Notes: generated by a model from the sequence alone, not told the origin. DNA of 64,000 bases from Noviherbaspirillum denitrificans (GCF_002211445.1 NZ_LSTO01000003.1:20454-84453), one strand, 5' to 3'; positions 1-8,400 are shown, numbered from the stretch's first letter. Program-made: numbers and translations.

Positions 1-415
1 CGTCAGTCGATTTCGTGCCCTGCTTCTGCTTCGGCGCACCACCAGCCTGCTTGGCTCGGCCTTTCTGGGCCGGCTTGCCCTTCTGGCGCTCCTCGCGCTT
101 GCGCGGATTGCCACGCTGGACCTTGTCGCCTTCAGCAGCGGCCTCTTCGGACTGCTGGACTTCCGCCCCGTCGACCGGAGCCGCATCGACTTTCGCCGGG
201 CCTTCGCCGTTGTCTTCACGGGCCGCACGGGCGCGTCTCAGGCTGCGGGGACCGCGCACACCGCGCTTGGCAGGCTTTTTCTTGCCTTGCTCCGCCTGGC
301 CGTCACCGGCAGCAGCTTCGCCATGCGGCAGTGCCTGATCACCTTCAGAGTCGGCACGGCTGTTGGATTCAGTGGCTATGACCACGTGGGAATCATTGTG
401 GTTGGGCAGATTCAT
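1..415 (-). CDS. rluB: RluB-type 23S rRNA pseudouridine synthase, N-terminal extension only (partial)
   Basis: An open frame on the minus strand begins with ATG at 415 ([12 protein letters not shown]...) and runs off the left edge of the window with no stop. The 138 visible codons are low-complexity, rich in Ala, Glu, Lys, Arg and Gly, ending in a basic stretch ([18 protein letters not shown]). No catalytic domain is visible. The call rests on context: in Betaproteobacteria the gene after scpB is normally rluB, and its product often has long charged extensions. The start overlaps the end of scpB by 23 bp, suggesting co-transcription. No clear Shine-Dalgarno site precedes the ATG, so the exact start is uncertain. 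Confidence 0.6.
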   Translation of the reverse strand, partial: MNLPNHNDSHVVIATESNSRADSEGDQALPHGEAAAGDGQAEQGKKKPAKRGVRGPRSLRRARAAREDNGEGPAKVDAAPVDGAEVQQSEEAAAEGDKVQRGNPRKREERQKGKPAQKGRAKQAGGAPKQKQGTKSTD

Positions 416-1313
416 CGTCGGATTCTTGATTATGCTGGCCTGGCGCCGCAATTTCCTGCTCGTCGTCCGCGGGTGCGGCGTCTTCGGCAAGGGCCGGTTC
501 AGCTTCGGTGGAAACGGGCTCATCGGCCCCGGTGTTCGCGTCAGACCCGGATTCGCTGCCGGCGTTCTGCACGTCTTCTACAAAATTATTGTCTTCAAGG
601 ACCACGGCGACATCTTCCGCGAGGGTTTCCGCTGCCGCTTCGCCCTCTTCGACCACATCCGCCGATATTGCAGCGGGCTGCTCAGCCGGCGCGAAATCCA
701 TGGTCGCCTGATCCAGGTTTGCCTGGATTTCACCGCCCAGCGCCTGTAACTCCGGAAGCATGCCACCCTGAGCCCCTTCCTTCGTTACGTCCTGCAACGG
801 CGGAAGCTGTTCGAGCGATGTCAGCCCAAGATCATCGAGGAACTGCCGGGTCGTCGCAAACAGCGCCGGACGCCCCGGCACGTCGCGATGCCCGATCGAC
901 TCGATCCAGCCGCGATCCTCAAGCATCTTGATCGTCTGCGAGTTGACCGTCACTCCGCGGATCTCTTCAATGTCGCCGCGTGTGACAGGCTGGCGATAGG
1001 CGATGATCGCCAGCGTTTCCAGTGTCGCGCGAGTGTACTTGGGCGGCTTCTCGGGATTGAGGCGCTCCAGGTACTTTTTCATTTCCGGCCTGCTCTGGAA
1101 ACGCCAGCCGGTCGAAAGACTGACGATCTCGATGCCCTTGTCGGCCCAGTCATTGCGCAACTCTTCGAGCATCGACTTGATCGTATCGGCACCGACGCTT
1201 TCGTCGGCTTCGCCGTTTTCCGCGTAGAGCTTCTTCATGTCGTTAATCGACAAGGGCTCGTGGGCGCAAAGCAACGCGGTTTCGAGGACTTTCTTCGCCT
1301 CAATAGTGTTCAT
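393..1313 (-). CDS. scpB: SMC-Scp complex subunit ScpB
   Basis: ScpB is the winged-helix partner of ScpA in the SMC condensin complex, which compacts and segregates the chromosome. Residues about 1-190 form the ScpB core, with recognisable stretches such as [21 protein letters not shown] and [18 protein letters not shown]. The protein is 306 aa against a usual length near 200. The extra C-terminal third is very acidic (many Glu, Asp, Ala) and looks disordered. The stop overlaps the start of the rluB-like frame. No scpA lies directly upstream; a tRNA gene is there instead. Confidence 0.93.
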   Translation of the reverse strand: MNTIEAKKVLETALLCAHEPLSINDMKKLYAENGEADESVGADTIKSMLEELRNDWADKGIEIVSLSTGWRFQSRPEMKKYLERLNPEKPPKYTRATLETLAIIAYRQPVTRGDIEEIRGVTVNSQTIKMLEDRGWIESIGHRDVPGRPALFATTRQFLDDLGLTSLEQLPPLQDVTKEGAQGGMLPELQALGGEIQANLDQATMDFAPAEQPAAISADVVEEGEAAAETLAEDVAVVLEDNNFVEDVQNAGSESGSDANTGADEPVSTEAEPALAEDAAPADDEQEIAAPGQHNQESDDESAQPQ

Positions 1314-1466
1314 TTTCTAGCGTCTTGTTTTCTACCAGCAATGTGCAGAAGTTATCGCCAACGGCAGGTATTTGAATGCCGCCTGGCCAGAGAACCTGTT
1401 GATGCTTTTTCCGACGCCTGATTTGTTGGAGGTTTAATTTAGGCGGGAATCGATGAGACTAAAGAC

Positions 1467-1544
<78 letters not shown>

Positions 1545-1557
1545 TCTGGAAACAGTG

Positions 1558-1586
1558 ATTATAGTCTGCCTGCTCAGATAACGCAA
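1558..1586 (-). promoter_or_regulatory. Promoter of initiator tRNA
   Basis: On the minus strand, TTGCGT (1586-1581) and TATAAT (1563-1558) are separated by exactly 17 bp. The -10 box ends 14 bp before the mature tRNA 5' end, as expected for a stable-RNA gene with a short 5' leader. Confidence 0.75.
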
Positions 1587-1704
1587 ATTCAATCGCACAA
1601 CCAAGACGATGATAAACTTGTATCGATAATTTCCGATCCACATCGTCGAGTGCAGCACATCGCGCAGCACCGGCAGCCATTCCGAATCGCATTTCCACTT
1701 CCTT

Positions 1705-2280
1705 ATGAAATTCTGCTCCGAGTGCGCGCATCCCGTATCACTTCAGATCCCGCCGGACGACAACCGGCCTCGTTATGTGTGCAGCCAATGCGGAACGATT
1801 CATTACCAGAATCCGAAAATGGTGATTGGTTCGATTCCGGTGTGGGAGCAGGACGGTGAACTACGCATCCTTCTGTGCAAACGCGCCATCGAGCCACGCT
1901 ACGGCTACTGGACGCTGCCCGCCGGCTTCATGGAAAACGACGAGACAACTACCGAAGCAGCCCTGCGCGAAACCTACGAAGAAGCCGGCGCGCGCGTGGA
2001 GTTGCACGAGCTTTTCGCACTGCTCAACGTGCCGCAAGTGCATCAGGTACATATGTTTTATCGCGCGACATTGCGCGACCTGGACTACCAGGCCGGAACC
2101 GAAAGCCTGGAGGTCAAACTGTTTTCAGAATCCGAAATTCCGTGGGACGATATCGCCTTTCCAACCGTGGGACAGACACTGAAATTCTTTTTCGCTGACC
2201 TAGCGAGGATCAGGAAGGAAGGCGGAACCTTCGCCCTTCATACACGCGACGTCCGCACACCGATGCGACAGAAGGATTAA
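1705..2280 (+). CDS. Zinc-ribbon Nudix hydrolase
   Basis: A 191-aa hydrolase of nucleoside-diphosphate-linked substrates; which substrate it uses cannot be told from sequence. The N-terminus carries a zinc ribbon (C4, C7, C26, C29; CSEC and CSQC). A complete Nudix box follows at about residues 74-96: G-x5-E (GFMENDE), then R-E and EEAG, giving all metal-binding glutamates. The zinc ribbon plus Nudix layout recalls NudC-like proteins, but the protein is shorter than NudC (about 257 aa) and lacks its N-terminal domain. It stands alone between a tRNA and tatA. Confidence 0.9.
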   Translation: MKFCSECAHPVSLQIPPDDNRPRYVCSQCGTIHYQNPKMVIGSIPVWEQDGELRILLCKRAIEPRYGYWTLPAGFMENDETTTEAALRETYEEAGARVELHELFALLNVPQVHQVHMFYRATLRDLDYQAGTESLEVKLFSESEIPWDDIAFPTVGQTLKFFFADLARIRKEGGTFALHTRDVRTPMRQKD

Positions 2281-2539
2281 TCGTCCGCTTGCCACAGTCC
2301 ATATCACGCCATCGTTAAAGATCCGGCAAGCCCCCCCCTCAAACCGCTAGTCGGCAATCGACTACGCATCCAGCAAGAAACTATTTCCTCAGATCAAGGA
2401 CTAATGCCTTGAAGTGACTGGCGGTATTCATCCACCTGTTCACATCCAGCGCGCGTCCGCAGGCCAACAGCCGCCCCAAGCAGGAAAGGCCGGACGCATT
2501 TATTGGTTCATAGACTTGAATGTCCGCGAGGAGAATGAA

Positions 2540-2740
2540 ATGGGTTCATTTAGCGCTTTGCATTGGCTGATCGTACTGGCCGTGCTGCTAATGGTTTTCG
2601 GCACAAAAAAACTGGGCAATGCAGGTTCTGACTTGGGCAAGGCCATCAGGGGATTCAAAGAAGGAATGAAGGGCGAAGCAGAAGTCCCAACTCAGGATCG
2701 TACGCCATCGGCAATCACTGGCGACACGAAGCATCAGTGA
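2540..2740 (+). CDS. tatA: Sec-independent translocase subunit TatA
   Basis: A 66-aa single-pass protein of the twin-arginine translocase. It has the TatA order: a short periplasmic N-terminus, a transmembrane helix ([16 protein letters not shown], about residues 6-21), the FGTKKL hinge, and an amphipathic helix with [15 protein letters not shown]. The start at 2540 is chosen because it begins the family domain and follows a GAGGAG-type ribosome site; an in-frame upstream start would add a tail foreign to the family. No tatB or tatC is adjacent, so this is an orphan copy. Three genes in this window (two beta-helix proteins and the tyrosinase) encode Tat-type signals. Confidence 0.92.
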   Translation: MGSFSALHWLIVLAVLLMVFGTKKLGNAGSDLGKAIRGFKEGMKGEAEVPTQDRTPSAITGDTKHQ

Positions 2741-3578
2741 GCGGCTTATTCACAAAGAAAAGCGAGGTTAGTAACACGAAGTTACATTTTCGCGACCATT
2801 TCAAGCGGGTTTGAGGAGCTCTCTTCTCTACTTTTAGTTCCCGGAAGCGCGAAAAATATAAATCGAATTTGCTAGCAGATTTCCTTGCGAAACCAATTTA
2901 CCCAACGTAATATTCTTCGCGGAAACAACAGTTAAAAACGTTTAACGTATTCTAACTTCACTTTAATTGCGATTATTTTATTGATCTTTGTAAGCGCTGC
3001 CTGACCGCAGCTGAATGAGCAAATTTGCTCTCGGCTTCATCTGGCAACTTACCTCCCACTTGGTTCCGACACTTTCAACGTGCAGGCGACGCCTGTGCAG
3101 GGCAAGTATTGCCTGGAGAAATGTGAGCTTCGTGTTTTAACCGGCGGGAAATGAAGATCAATCAGTGAGATGTGACTATGAGTAAGCTTAACCTACAGTT
3201 TGTGCGCGACATCAGTAGACGGAGAATCACTCCGCGTCCGCCGCATCAAGGAAGGATTAGACCGCAGTACGCAGCCAAGCTCGCTTGTTGTGTCGGCTCA
3301 CCGCGCAATGCAAGTACCTCCCACGTTTTTTCAAGACCGGGCAATGCAGGAAGGTGGCATCTGCCCGCTCCCGATTCCGTGCTGCAGCCTCCAGCTGAAG
3401 TAGGGATTAGTCGCAGCACGCAGTTCAGGAATTTAAGCCCGCCCTCATCCTGCCGCGACTAGCAGGCAAGGCCTAGGTTTCCTCTCCCGTTATTTCGTAG
3501 TGATCGCTGATTGTCATCGCCTCGCCGCGCGAGGTGAAGGGCCAGTCACGCCTGTTTTCTTAGAAAGGCACCATTAAT
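2741..3578. other. Long intergenic region with AT-rich stretch and imperfect repeats
   Basis: About 840 bp without a convincing gene. The stretch 2830-3000 is markedly AT-rich for this genome, with runs such as AAAAATATAAATCG and TTATTTTATTGATC. A hairpin-capable GGCAA-GTA-TTGCC sits near 3100. Two imperfect direct repeats of the pattern GGATTAG-N-CGCAG-N-ACGCAG lie at 3254-3274 and 3404-3423. The region precedes the Ala-Pro-tail protein and probably holds its promoter, but no -35/-10 pair stood out. No known riboswitch motif was recognised. Confidence 0.5.
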
Positions 3579-4616
3579 ATGCACCACTCCCTCAACCAAC
3601 GCCCGCCGTTTTCCTACCGTCGCTCGCACGCAGTCCTGCTTGCTGCCGGCATCTGCATCGCACAGGGTGCGATGGCACAGACCGCGAATACCCAAGCGAC
3701 TTACGACGCGACCAACGTTTACTATCGCATCCCGTATTCCAGCACGCCGCAATGGGTTCGCGTGTATATCGATGCCGATCGTAACGCATCGACCGGCTAT
3801 CGCTTCGGCACCATCGGCGCGAGTTACCTCATCGAGAACGGCAACCTGTATCGCTATACCGGTACCGGCGGCACGAACTGGTCCTGGTCCCTGGTGAAGC
3901 GCGTCGGCTACTCGGCCGGTGCCACCTCTGCCAGTGTCACCGTGGCCCGTGCTGACCTGGGTTCTCCGGCCGCTCTCGACCTGATGACCAATACGACGCC
4001 GCCGACACTGACGTCGGCAAAGATCACCCAGACGTTCACCGTTCCGGCGCCTACCGCAACCAGCGACGCGACCAACGTGTATTACACAATTCCGTTCAGC
4101 GGCACCCCGAGCTGGGTGCGCGTGTACCTCGATACGGATCGCAGCGCCACCACCGGCTACCGCGTGGGCACCATCGGCGCAAGCCACCTGGTCGAAAACG
4201 GTAGCCTCTACCGCTACGCGGGCACCGGCACGAACTGGTCGTGGACGTATGTGAAGCGTGTTGGCTACACGCTCGGCACATCAAGCGCCAGCGTCACTAT
4301 TGCACGTACTGACCTGGGATCCCCTGCTGGCATCAATCTCATCACGAATACCGATCCGCCGACGCAAACCTCGGCCGCCCTCAGCCAGACCCTTTCGTCG
4401 ACGACGGCACCGGCGCCGGCGCCGGCTCCAGCGCCCGCTCCCGCACCGGCTCCAGCGCCCGCTCCCGCACCGGCTCCGGCCCCTGCGCCCGCTCCGGCAC
4501 CAGCGCCTGCTCCCGCACCGGCCCCGGCACCTGCGCCCGCTCCGGCACCAGCGCCTGCTCCCGCACCGGCTCCGGCACCAGCGCCTGCTCCGACTACCGG
4601 TTATTCCGCCTGCTAA
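3579..4616 (+). CDS. Secreted protein with two tandem beta-rich domains and a long Ala-Pro tail
   Basis: A 345-aa protein of unrecognised family. Residues 1-33 form a signal peptide ending AQGAMAQ. Two copies of a domain of about 110 residues follow (about 37-150 and 158-270). Both share the core TNVYY-IP-S-TP-WVRVY-D-DR--TGYR-GTIGAS, then ENG-LYRY-GTG-NWSW and VKRVGY. The fold may be carbohydrate-binding, but this is inference. The C-terminus is 31 consecutive Ala-Pro dipeptides (residues 277-338) followed by only TTGYSAC. Such tails usually act as extended wall or linker segments, so the absence of a further domain is odd. A beta-helix protein follows 47 bp downstream on the same strand, suggesting an operon. 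Confidence 0.8.
   Translation: MHHSLNQRPPFSYRRSHAVLLAAGICIAQGAMAQTANTQATYDATNVYYRIPYSSTPQWVRVYIDADRNASTGYRFGTIGASYLIENGNLYRYTGTGGTNWSWSLVKRVGYSAGATSASVTVARADLGSPAALDLMTNTTPPTLTSAKITQTFTVPAPTATSDATNVYYTIPFSGTPSWVRVYLDTDRSATTGYRVGTIGASHLVENGSLYRYAGTGTNWSWTYVKRVGYTLGTSSASVTIARTDLGSPAGINLITNTDPPTQTSAALSQTLSSTTAPAPAPAPAPAPAPAPAPAPAPAPAPAPAPAPAPAPAPAPAPAPAPAPAPAPAPAPAPAPAPTTGYSAC
4407..4592 (+). repeat. 24-bp minisatellite encoding (Ala-Pro)31
   Basis: The tract is built of about seven variant copies of a 24-bp unit of the form CCGGCTCCAGCGCCCGCTCC + CGCA, each encoding four Ala-Pro pairs. Two adjacent copies are identical and others differ at third codon positions. The unit length is a multiple of three, so copy-number change would keep the reading frame and alter tail length. 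Confidence 0.9.
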
Positions 4617-4663
4617 GACACCGGCGACTCTATTCAATCCAGATAAAGCAAGAGAGAATTTCC

Positions 4664-5998
4664 ATGAACGACATCAAAAACAAATCTTTCGACAACCGCC
4701 GCCGTCAGTTGATCTTCGGTGGCCTCGCAGTCGGTGCGTCCAGCCTCCTCCAGGCATGCGGTGGCGGTTCAGCCGAGGACATCGGCTCTACGGCGTCAGC
4801 GGCTAACGCCTCTTCGGCTTCCGGCGCCACCGGCGCGACAAATGTCTATGCCGCAGAGACGACTGTCGTCACCACGCCGAGGCCGATTCCTGCAAACGTG
4901 GTCCGGCTCGCGGACTACGGCGGCGTTCCCGGTGCGGCAGCCGCAACGATCATCAGCGCCTTCAACCAGGCACTGACCCAGTTGAAGGGGCTGGGCGGCG
5001 GCACCCTGCAAGTGGGCCCGGGCGTCTACGACTTCGGCACACGCGGTGCAGGCACCCTGGTCTATGCAAGCGGCCTGAGCAACGTGCTCATCTCTGCCTA
5101 TGGTGCACAGATGACGATGACGACGACAGCCGACACTGCAATTGTTACGCCTGTCTTCTTCACCTTCAATAACCCCAACAACATCACGATCGCGGGGATG
5201 AGCTTCAAGGATTACGGTGCGATCAATTCCGGTGCTTCGGCAAACCACGGATTGATCTGCATTAACATCACCTCGTCCGTGTCCTGCTCCGGCTTCAAGA
5301 CGGTCGACGTCGTTGCCGACAGTGTCGTACGACTGCTGATGGCGTCCCAGCCGGACACCGGCCGGTATACCTTTGAAGGGTTCGATCTCCACGGTACCGT
5401 GAAGAATGCCTACTACGGCGCCGGCTGCATCTTCAACGGTGCAAATTCCAAGGTCAACCTCACCGTCCACAACGTACGCCGCGCATTTATCGGATATGGC
5501 CTGCGCAATTGGGACCTGACCATCAACGCGAGCGCCGACGGCATCTGGCCGGGCAGCAACGCGTTTGTGGAAATCGCCGCCGACAACCGTGAATCCGCCG
5601 ACACTGTGAAGGTCAACCTGACTGCCACCGGCAACATGAAGAACTACGTTGGCCTGGTTAACTTCTACATGCAGGGAAGCAGCACGTCCGCCACCCACAT
5701 CCGCAATGTGAAGGCGAACGTGACACTCAACAACGTCACGTCCCCGGCCGGCGCAGTGTTCCTGTTCCCGTACGAAGCCCCGAGCACCGGCGTGTTCGCC
5801 TCTACCACGCTCGCCGCGTGGGAGCAGATCCAGCTGAACGCTGCCGTCGTTGGCAGCTATACCGGAACGTTCATCAAGAACCCGTCGATCTCGTCCGCAT
5901 CCACGACGTCGATCAATGTCGCGTCCGGCCTGGCTGCACGCCAGAACATGTCGGCACTGCCGAACTACTTCCACGTCATCACGCAGTGCAGCGCATGA
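4664..5998 (+). CDS. Tat-type lipoprotein with right-handed beta-helix (pectate-lyase-like) fold
   Basis: A 444-aa exported protein. Residues 12-18 (RRRQLIF) form a twin-arginine motif, followed by a hydrophobic segment and a lipobox LQAC with Cys32, so it is probably a membrane-anchored Tat substrate. From about residue 75 it shows the start of a pectate-lyase-3-like beta-helix: LADYGGVPGAAAATIISAFN, then GGGTLQVGPGVYDFG. Repeating hydrophobic/Asn-rich strands follow. Substrate and activity (lyase, hydrolase or binding) cannot be assigned. The convergent gene at 6153-7373 is a clear paralogue. Location beside a polysaccharide locus suggests a role in trimming or binding that polymer. Confidence 0.8.
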   Translation: MNDIKNKSFDNRRRQLIFGGLAVGASSLLQACGGGSAEDIGSTASAANASSASGATGATNVYAAETTVVTTPRPIPANVVRLADYGGVPGAAAATIISAFNQALTQLKGLGGGTLQVGPGVYDFGTRGAGTLVYASGLSNVLISAYGAQMTMTTTADTAIVTPVFFTFNNPNNITIAGMSFKDYGAINSGASANHGLICINITSSVSCSGFKTVDVVADSVVRLLMASQPDTGRYTFEGFDLHGTVKNAYYGAGCIFNGANSKVNLTVHNVRRAFIGYGLRNWDLTINASADGIWPGSNAFVEIAADNRESADTVKVNLTATGNMKNYVGLVNFYMQGSSTSATHIRNVKANVTLNNVTSPAGAVFLFPYEAPSTGVFASTTLAAWEQIQLNAAVVGSYTGTFIKNPSISSASTTSINVASGLAARQNMSALPNYFHVITQCSA

Positions 5999-6056
5999 TC
6001 ATGTGAGCAATAATGGAAGCGGACTGCCTGTTGGCGGATTCGCTGCCCTCGCTTGA

Positions 6057-6079
6057 TGCCCGTCCCATCCGGACGGGCA
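6057..6079. terminator. Hairpin between convergent beta-helix genes
   Basis: A perfect 9-bp stem, TGCCCGTCC / GGACGGGCA, with a 5-nt loop lies between the two convergent genes. No T-tract follows on either strand, so intrinsic termination is uncertain. Confidence 0.35.
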
Positions 6080-6152
6080 GCAGTATTCACCTCGTACGCT
6101 CCCTTCCCTCCCCGCGAAGTCCTGGCTGCAATGCCGGCATTATCGCGTCGAA

Positions 6153-7373
6153 TCATCGATCCGGCACATCCCCAGTCCGCGGCAGCATTCTCCGGAAATA
6201 GTCCGGCAGCATTGCCATTTTCATGTAACCGACGAGATCACGGTCAACATAGATCGAGTTCGTCTTGCCTGTCGAAACTGATGGATTCTTGATCATAGTG
6301 CCGGAATAGCTGCCGATAACTTTCCCGCTCAGCCGAATCTCCTCCCATGTACTCGCTGTCGTGTCAGCATACCCCCCCGCACCGGGCGCCTCATAGGGGA
6401 ACAGGAATACCGCGCCAGCCTTGGCCGACACGTTATTGAGCGTTACGTTTGCCTTCACATTGCGAATAAAGGTGGTCGTGGTGGGTGGTCCCTGGAGATA
6501 GAAGGTGACGAGGCCGCCATAATTTTTAAGGTTGCCAGAGACGGCGAGATTCACTTTGATCGATTCGGCATGGCCCCGGTGATCCGCGGCCAGCTCCACG
6601 AGCGCATTGCTGCCAGGCGCCACGCCATCCGCGCTCGCCTTGATATTCAGCTCCCAGTTCCGCATTCCGTAGCCGATGAAAGCACGCCGTACATTATGCA
6701 CAGTGAGGTCGGCCCTAGAGTTGGCGCCATTGAATACACAGCCTGCGCCGTAATAGGCATTCCTGATCGTCGCGTGCAGATCGAATCCCTCGAAGGTATA
6801 TCTATCTTTTTCCGGCTGGGATGCCATCAGAAGGCGGACGACGTTCTCCGCGAGACAATCGACGGTCCTGAAACCGCGGCACGGCCTTGTGCTTTCAACC
6901 ACGAAGCAGATGGCCCCAAACCAATTGACGGTGAGGTCGGTTCCAGAATCCGTGAAAGCCATTCCTGAAATAGTGATGTTGTCGGGATTGATAAAGCGAA
7001 AAAAAACAGGCGTCACCGTGCCTGTTCCCTCTGTAGTCATCGTCAGTTTTGCCCCGTATGCCGAAATCGCCACGTTGCTCAGGTCTGCCGCCGTGACTGC
7101 CGTCCCGTTGCCTCTCTTGCCGAGATCGTAAACGCCGGCGCTGACGTGAAGGGTACCTCCGCCCCTGCGCTTGAGCTGCGCAAATGCCTGGTGAAATGCA
7201 TCGATAATCGTTTCGGGGTCGGCACCGGGGACACCGCCATGGTCGGCCAGATTGACCTGGCTGTCATTTCCTTGATCCGGCCTTCTGGCATGGGCGTAAG
7301 GAGAAAATTGCGGCAAGAGTGCCGCGGCCCCAAGGAGAAACAGTGTGCGCCGTCGCTGGTCGATCTCACCCAT
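6153..7373 (-). CDS. Tat-exported beta-helix protein, paralogue of the convergent neighbour
   Basis: A 406-aa protein starting MGEIDQRRRTLFLLG, a twin-arginine signal that ends near PYAHA. There is no lipobox cysteine, so it is probably released, unlike its paralogue. The body matches the 4664-5998 product along its length: LADHGGVPGADPETIIDAF, GGGTLHVSAGVYDLG, RYTFEGFDLHATIRNAYYGA, VHNVRRAFIGYGMRNWEL, KANVTLNNVSAKAGAVFLFP. The ATG at 7373 is chosen because it begins the signal motif and overlaps the stop of the upstream WbqC gene by 8 bp, a layout typical of translational coupling. The frame stays open upstream but that part reads across the WbqC gene and is not a plausible leader. Catalytic function unknown. 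Confidence 0.8.
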   Translation of the reverse strand: MGEIDQRRRTLFLLGAAALLPQFSPYAHARRPDQGNDSQVNLADHGGVPGADPETIIDAFHQAFAQLKRRGGGTLHVSAGVYDLGKRGNGTAVTAADLSNVAISAYGAKLTMTTEGTGTVTPVFFRFINPDNITISGMAFTDSGTDLTVNWFGAICFVVESTRPCRGFRTVDCLAENVVRLLMASQPEKDRYTFEGFDLHATIRNAYYGAGCVFNGANSRADLTVHNVRRAFIGYGMRNWELNIKASADGVAPGSNALVELAADHRGHAESIKVNLAVSGNLKNYGGLVTFYLQGPPTTTTFIRNVKANVTLNNVSAKAGAVFLFPYEAPGAGGYADTTASTWEEIRLSGKVIGSYSGTMIKNPSVSTGKTNSIYVDRDLVGYMKMAMLPDYFRRMLPRTGDVPDR

Positions 7374-8229
7374 TGCAAACACTGCTCGCCGCTTGCTGCT
7401 GCCCGTCGACAGCAATGCTGCCATCGTCTGCGCTGCCTTCCTGCCTTGCAATCCGGCCCTCTTCGGCCTTCGCCTCGAGGCAAGCGGTGCAGTGGTCACA
7501 CACCGATACGGCGTGGTCCGGCGCGTCGAGCAGGGAGTAACAGCCTAGCCGCCTCTTCACTTCAGGCTGGTCGTTGAACATCATCACGTCGATAATCGAC
7601 AAGAGCGGAACGAACACGTTTCCGAACTGTGGATAGGTGATCTCGTTGATCTTGTGGAATTTCAACGTCAACCCATTCTGCTTGAAGTACTCGAAGTCGT
7701 ACAAGCTCATGCCGCCAATAAAATTGATGTAGACGTCTCCGCCCACCTTCTTCGCAGTCCTTATCACCCTGTCCTGCTTGTCGATCACATCGGTCACATT
7801 CAATTCCGATGCGACAATGATTGGTGTGTGAATGTCCAGGTAATTGCAGATCTGCCTGATCGAATGCTCCGCATACCTGGCCAGGTTTCGCTCCGGATGC
7901 TTGATGATCGCCTGCAGCATCGGGAACACCTTCTTGAAATAGGGCGCCTTGGAATAAGCGCTGGCAATCACCCTCAGCAGCTTGTCCATTTCAACATCGA
8001 AATCGTCGCAGAATTCCCGCTCGTTGATATTCGCGCGAAGAGATCCCTTTTTCAGTGGGAAGGTGATGAGCTTGTCCTTTCCGTTCATGAGTATGCGATT
8101 GCGATTGATCCAGGACTCCTTCACATACTGCAAGTCGTCCCCGAGAACGAACACGTCGACAGAAGAAATCAGCTGAAAGTAGCCGAGATAGGGAAACAGG
8201 TACGGCTGCATCATTCCAACTCTTTTCAT
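7366..8229 (-). CDS. WbqC-family protein (copy 1)
   Basis: A 287-aa member of the WbqC family, found in O-antigen and capsule loci; the family's biochemical role is poorly defined, though some members are linked to amino-acid or acyl decoration of sugars. The family start is clear: MKRVGMMQPYLFPYLGYFQL, then SWINRNRILMNG, PLKKGS and a central APYFKKVFPML. The ATG at 8229 follows a GAAAGAGA ribosome site. Compared with the second copy at 33201-33959, it has an extra C-terminal tail of about 45 residues with a Cys-x2-Cys pair (CDHCTAC) and Ala/Glu-rich sequence. The downstream beta-helix gene starts inside its last codons. A tRNA-Tyr lies just upstream. Confidence 0.85.
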   Translation of the reverse strand: MKRVGMMQPYLFPYLGYFQLISSVDVFVLGDDLQYVKESWINRNRILMNGKDKLITFPLKKGSLRANINEREFCDDFDVEMDKLLRVIASAYSKAPYFKKVFPMLQAIIKHPERNLARYAEHSIRQICNYLDIHTPIIVASELNVTDVIDKQDRVIRTAKKVGGDVYINFIGGMSLYDFEYFKQNGLTLKFHKINEITYPQFGNVFVPLLSIIDVMMFNDQPEVKRRLGCYSLLDAPDHAVSVCDHCTACLEAKAEEGRIARQEGSADDGSIAVDGQQQAASSVCNG

Positions 8230-8314
8230 GATCTCTTTCCGACATTCACTCCATCGGGCAAACCGGCGCAATTTTCTGGGAGCCGGCCAGCCTGACTGAC
8301 TCTACTGCGAGTAA

Positions 8315-8400
8315 TGGTGGAGGGAGCTGGATTCGAACCAGCGAACTCTTAAGAGGACAGATTTACAATCTGTTGCCTTTAACCACTCGGCCACCCCTCC
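8315..8400 (-). tRNA. tRNA-Tyr (GTA)
   Basis: An 86-nt class II tRNA on the minus strand, starting GGAGGGGTGG and ending in an encoded CCA. The anticodon is GTA (CAGATTGTAAATCTG stem-loop), and it has the long variable arm expected for bacterial tRNA-Tyr. It sits within the polysaccharide locus on the same strand, between rfbA and the WbqC gene. Confidence 0.96.

Noticed and set aside
2414..2539. Upstream in-frame extension of tatA
   Set aside because: The added residues lack any family similarity and a ribosome site lies directly before the internal ATG.
3172..3462. A 96-codon frame in the AT-rich intergenic region
   Set aside because: Composition (Ser/Pro/Arg-rich) is random-looking, no domain, and it spans the imperfect repeats.
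3040..3578. Possible c-di-GMP or other riboswitch before the Ala-Pro protein
   Set aside because: None of the conserved core bases of known riboswitch classes could be matched by eye.
4407..4592. Repeat tract considered as a CRISPR array
   Set aside because: Units are contiguous without spacers and translate to Ala-Pro; it is coding minisatellite DNA.
4796..5974. A 392-codon frame antisense to the first beta-helix gene
   Set aside because: Mirror of a gene with a clear signal peptide and a paralogue; no motif in the antisense product.
8315..8400. tRNA-Tyr as an integration site with a direct repeat
   Set aside because: No second copy of the tRNA 3' end and no integrase gene were seen in the window.
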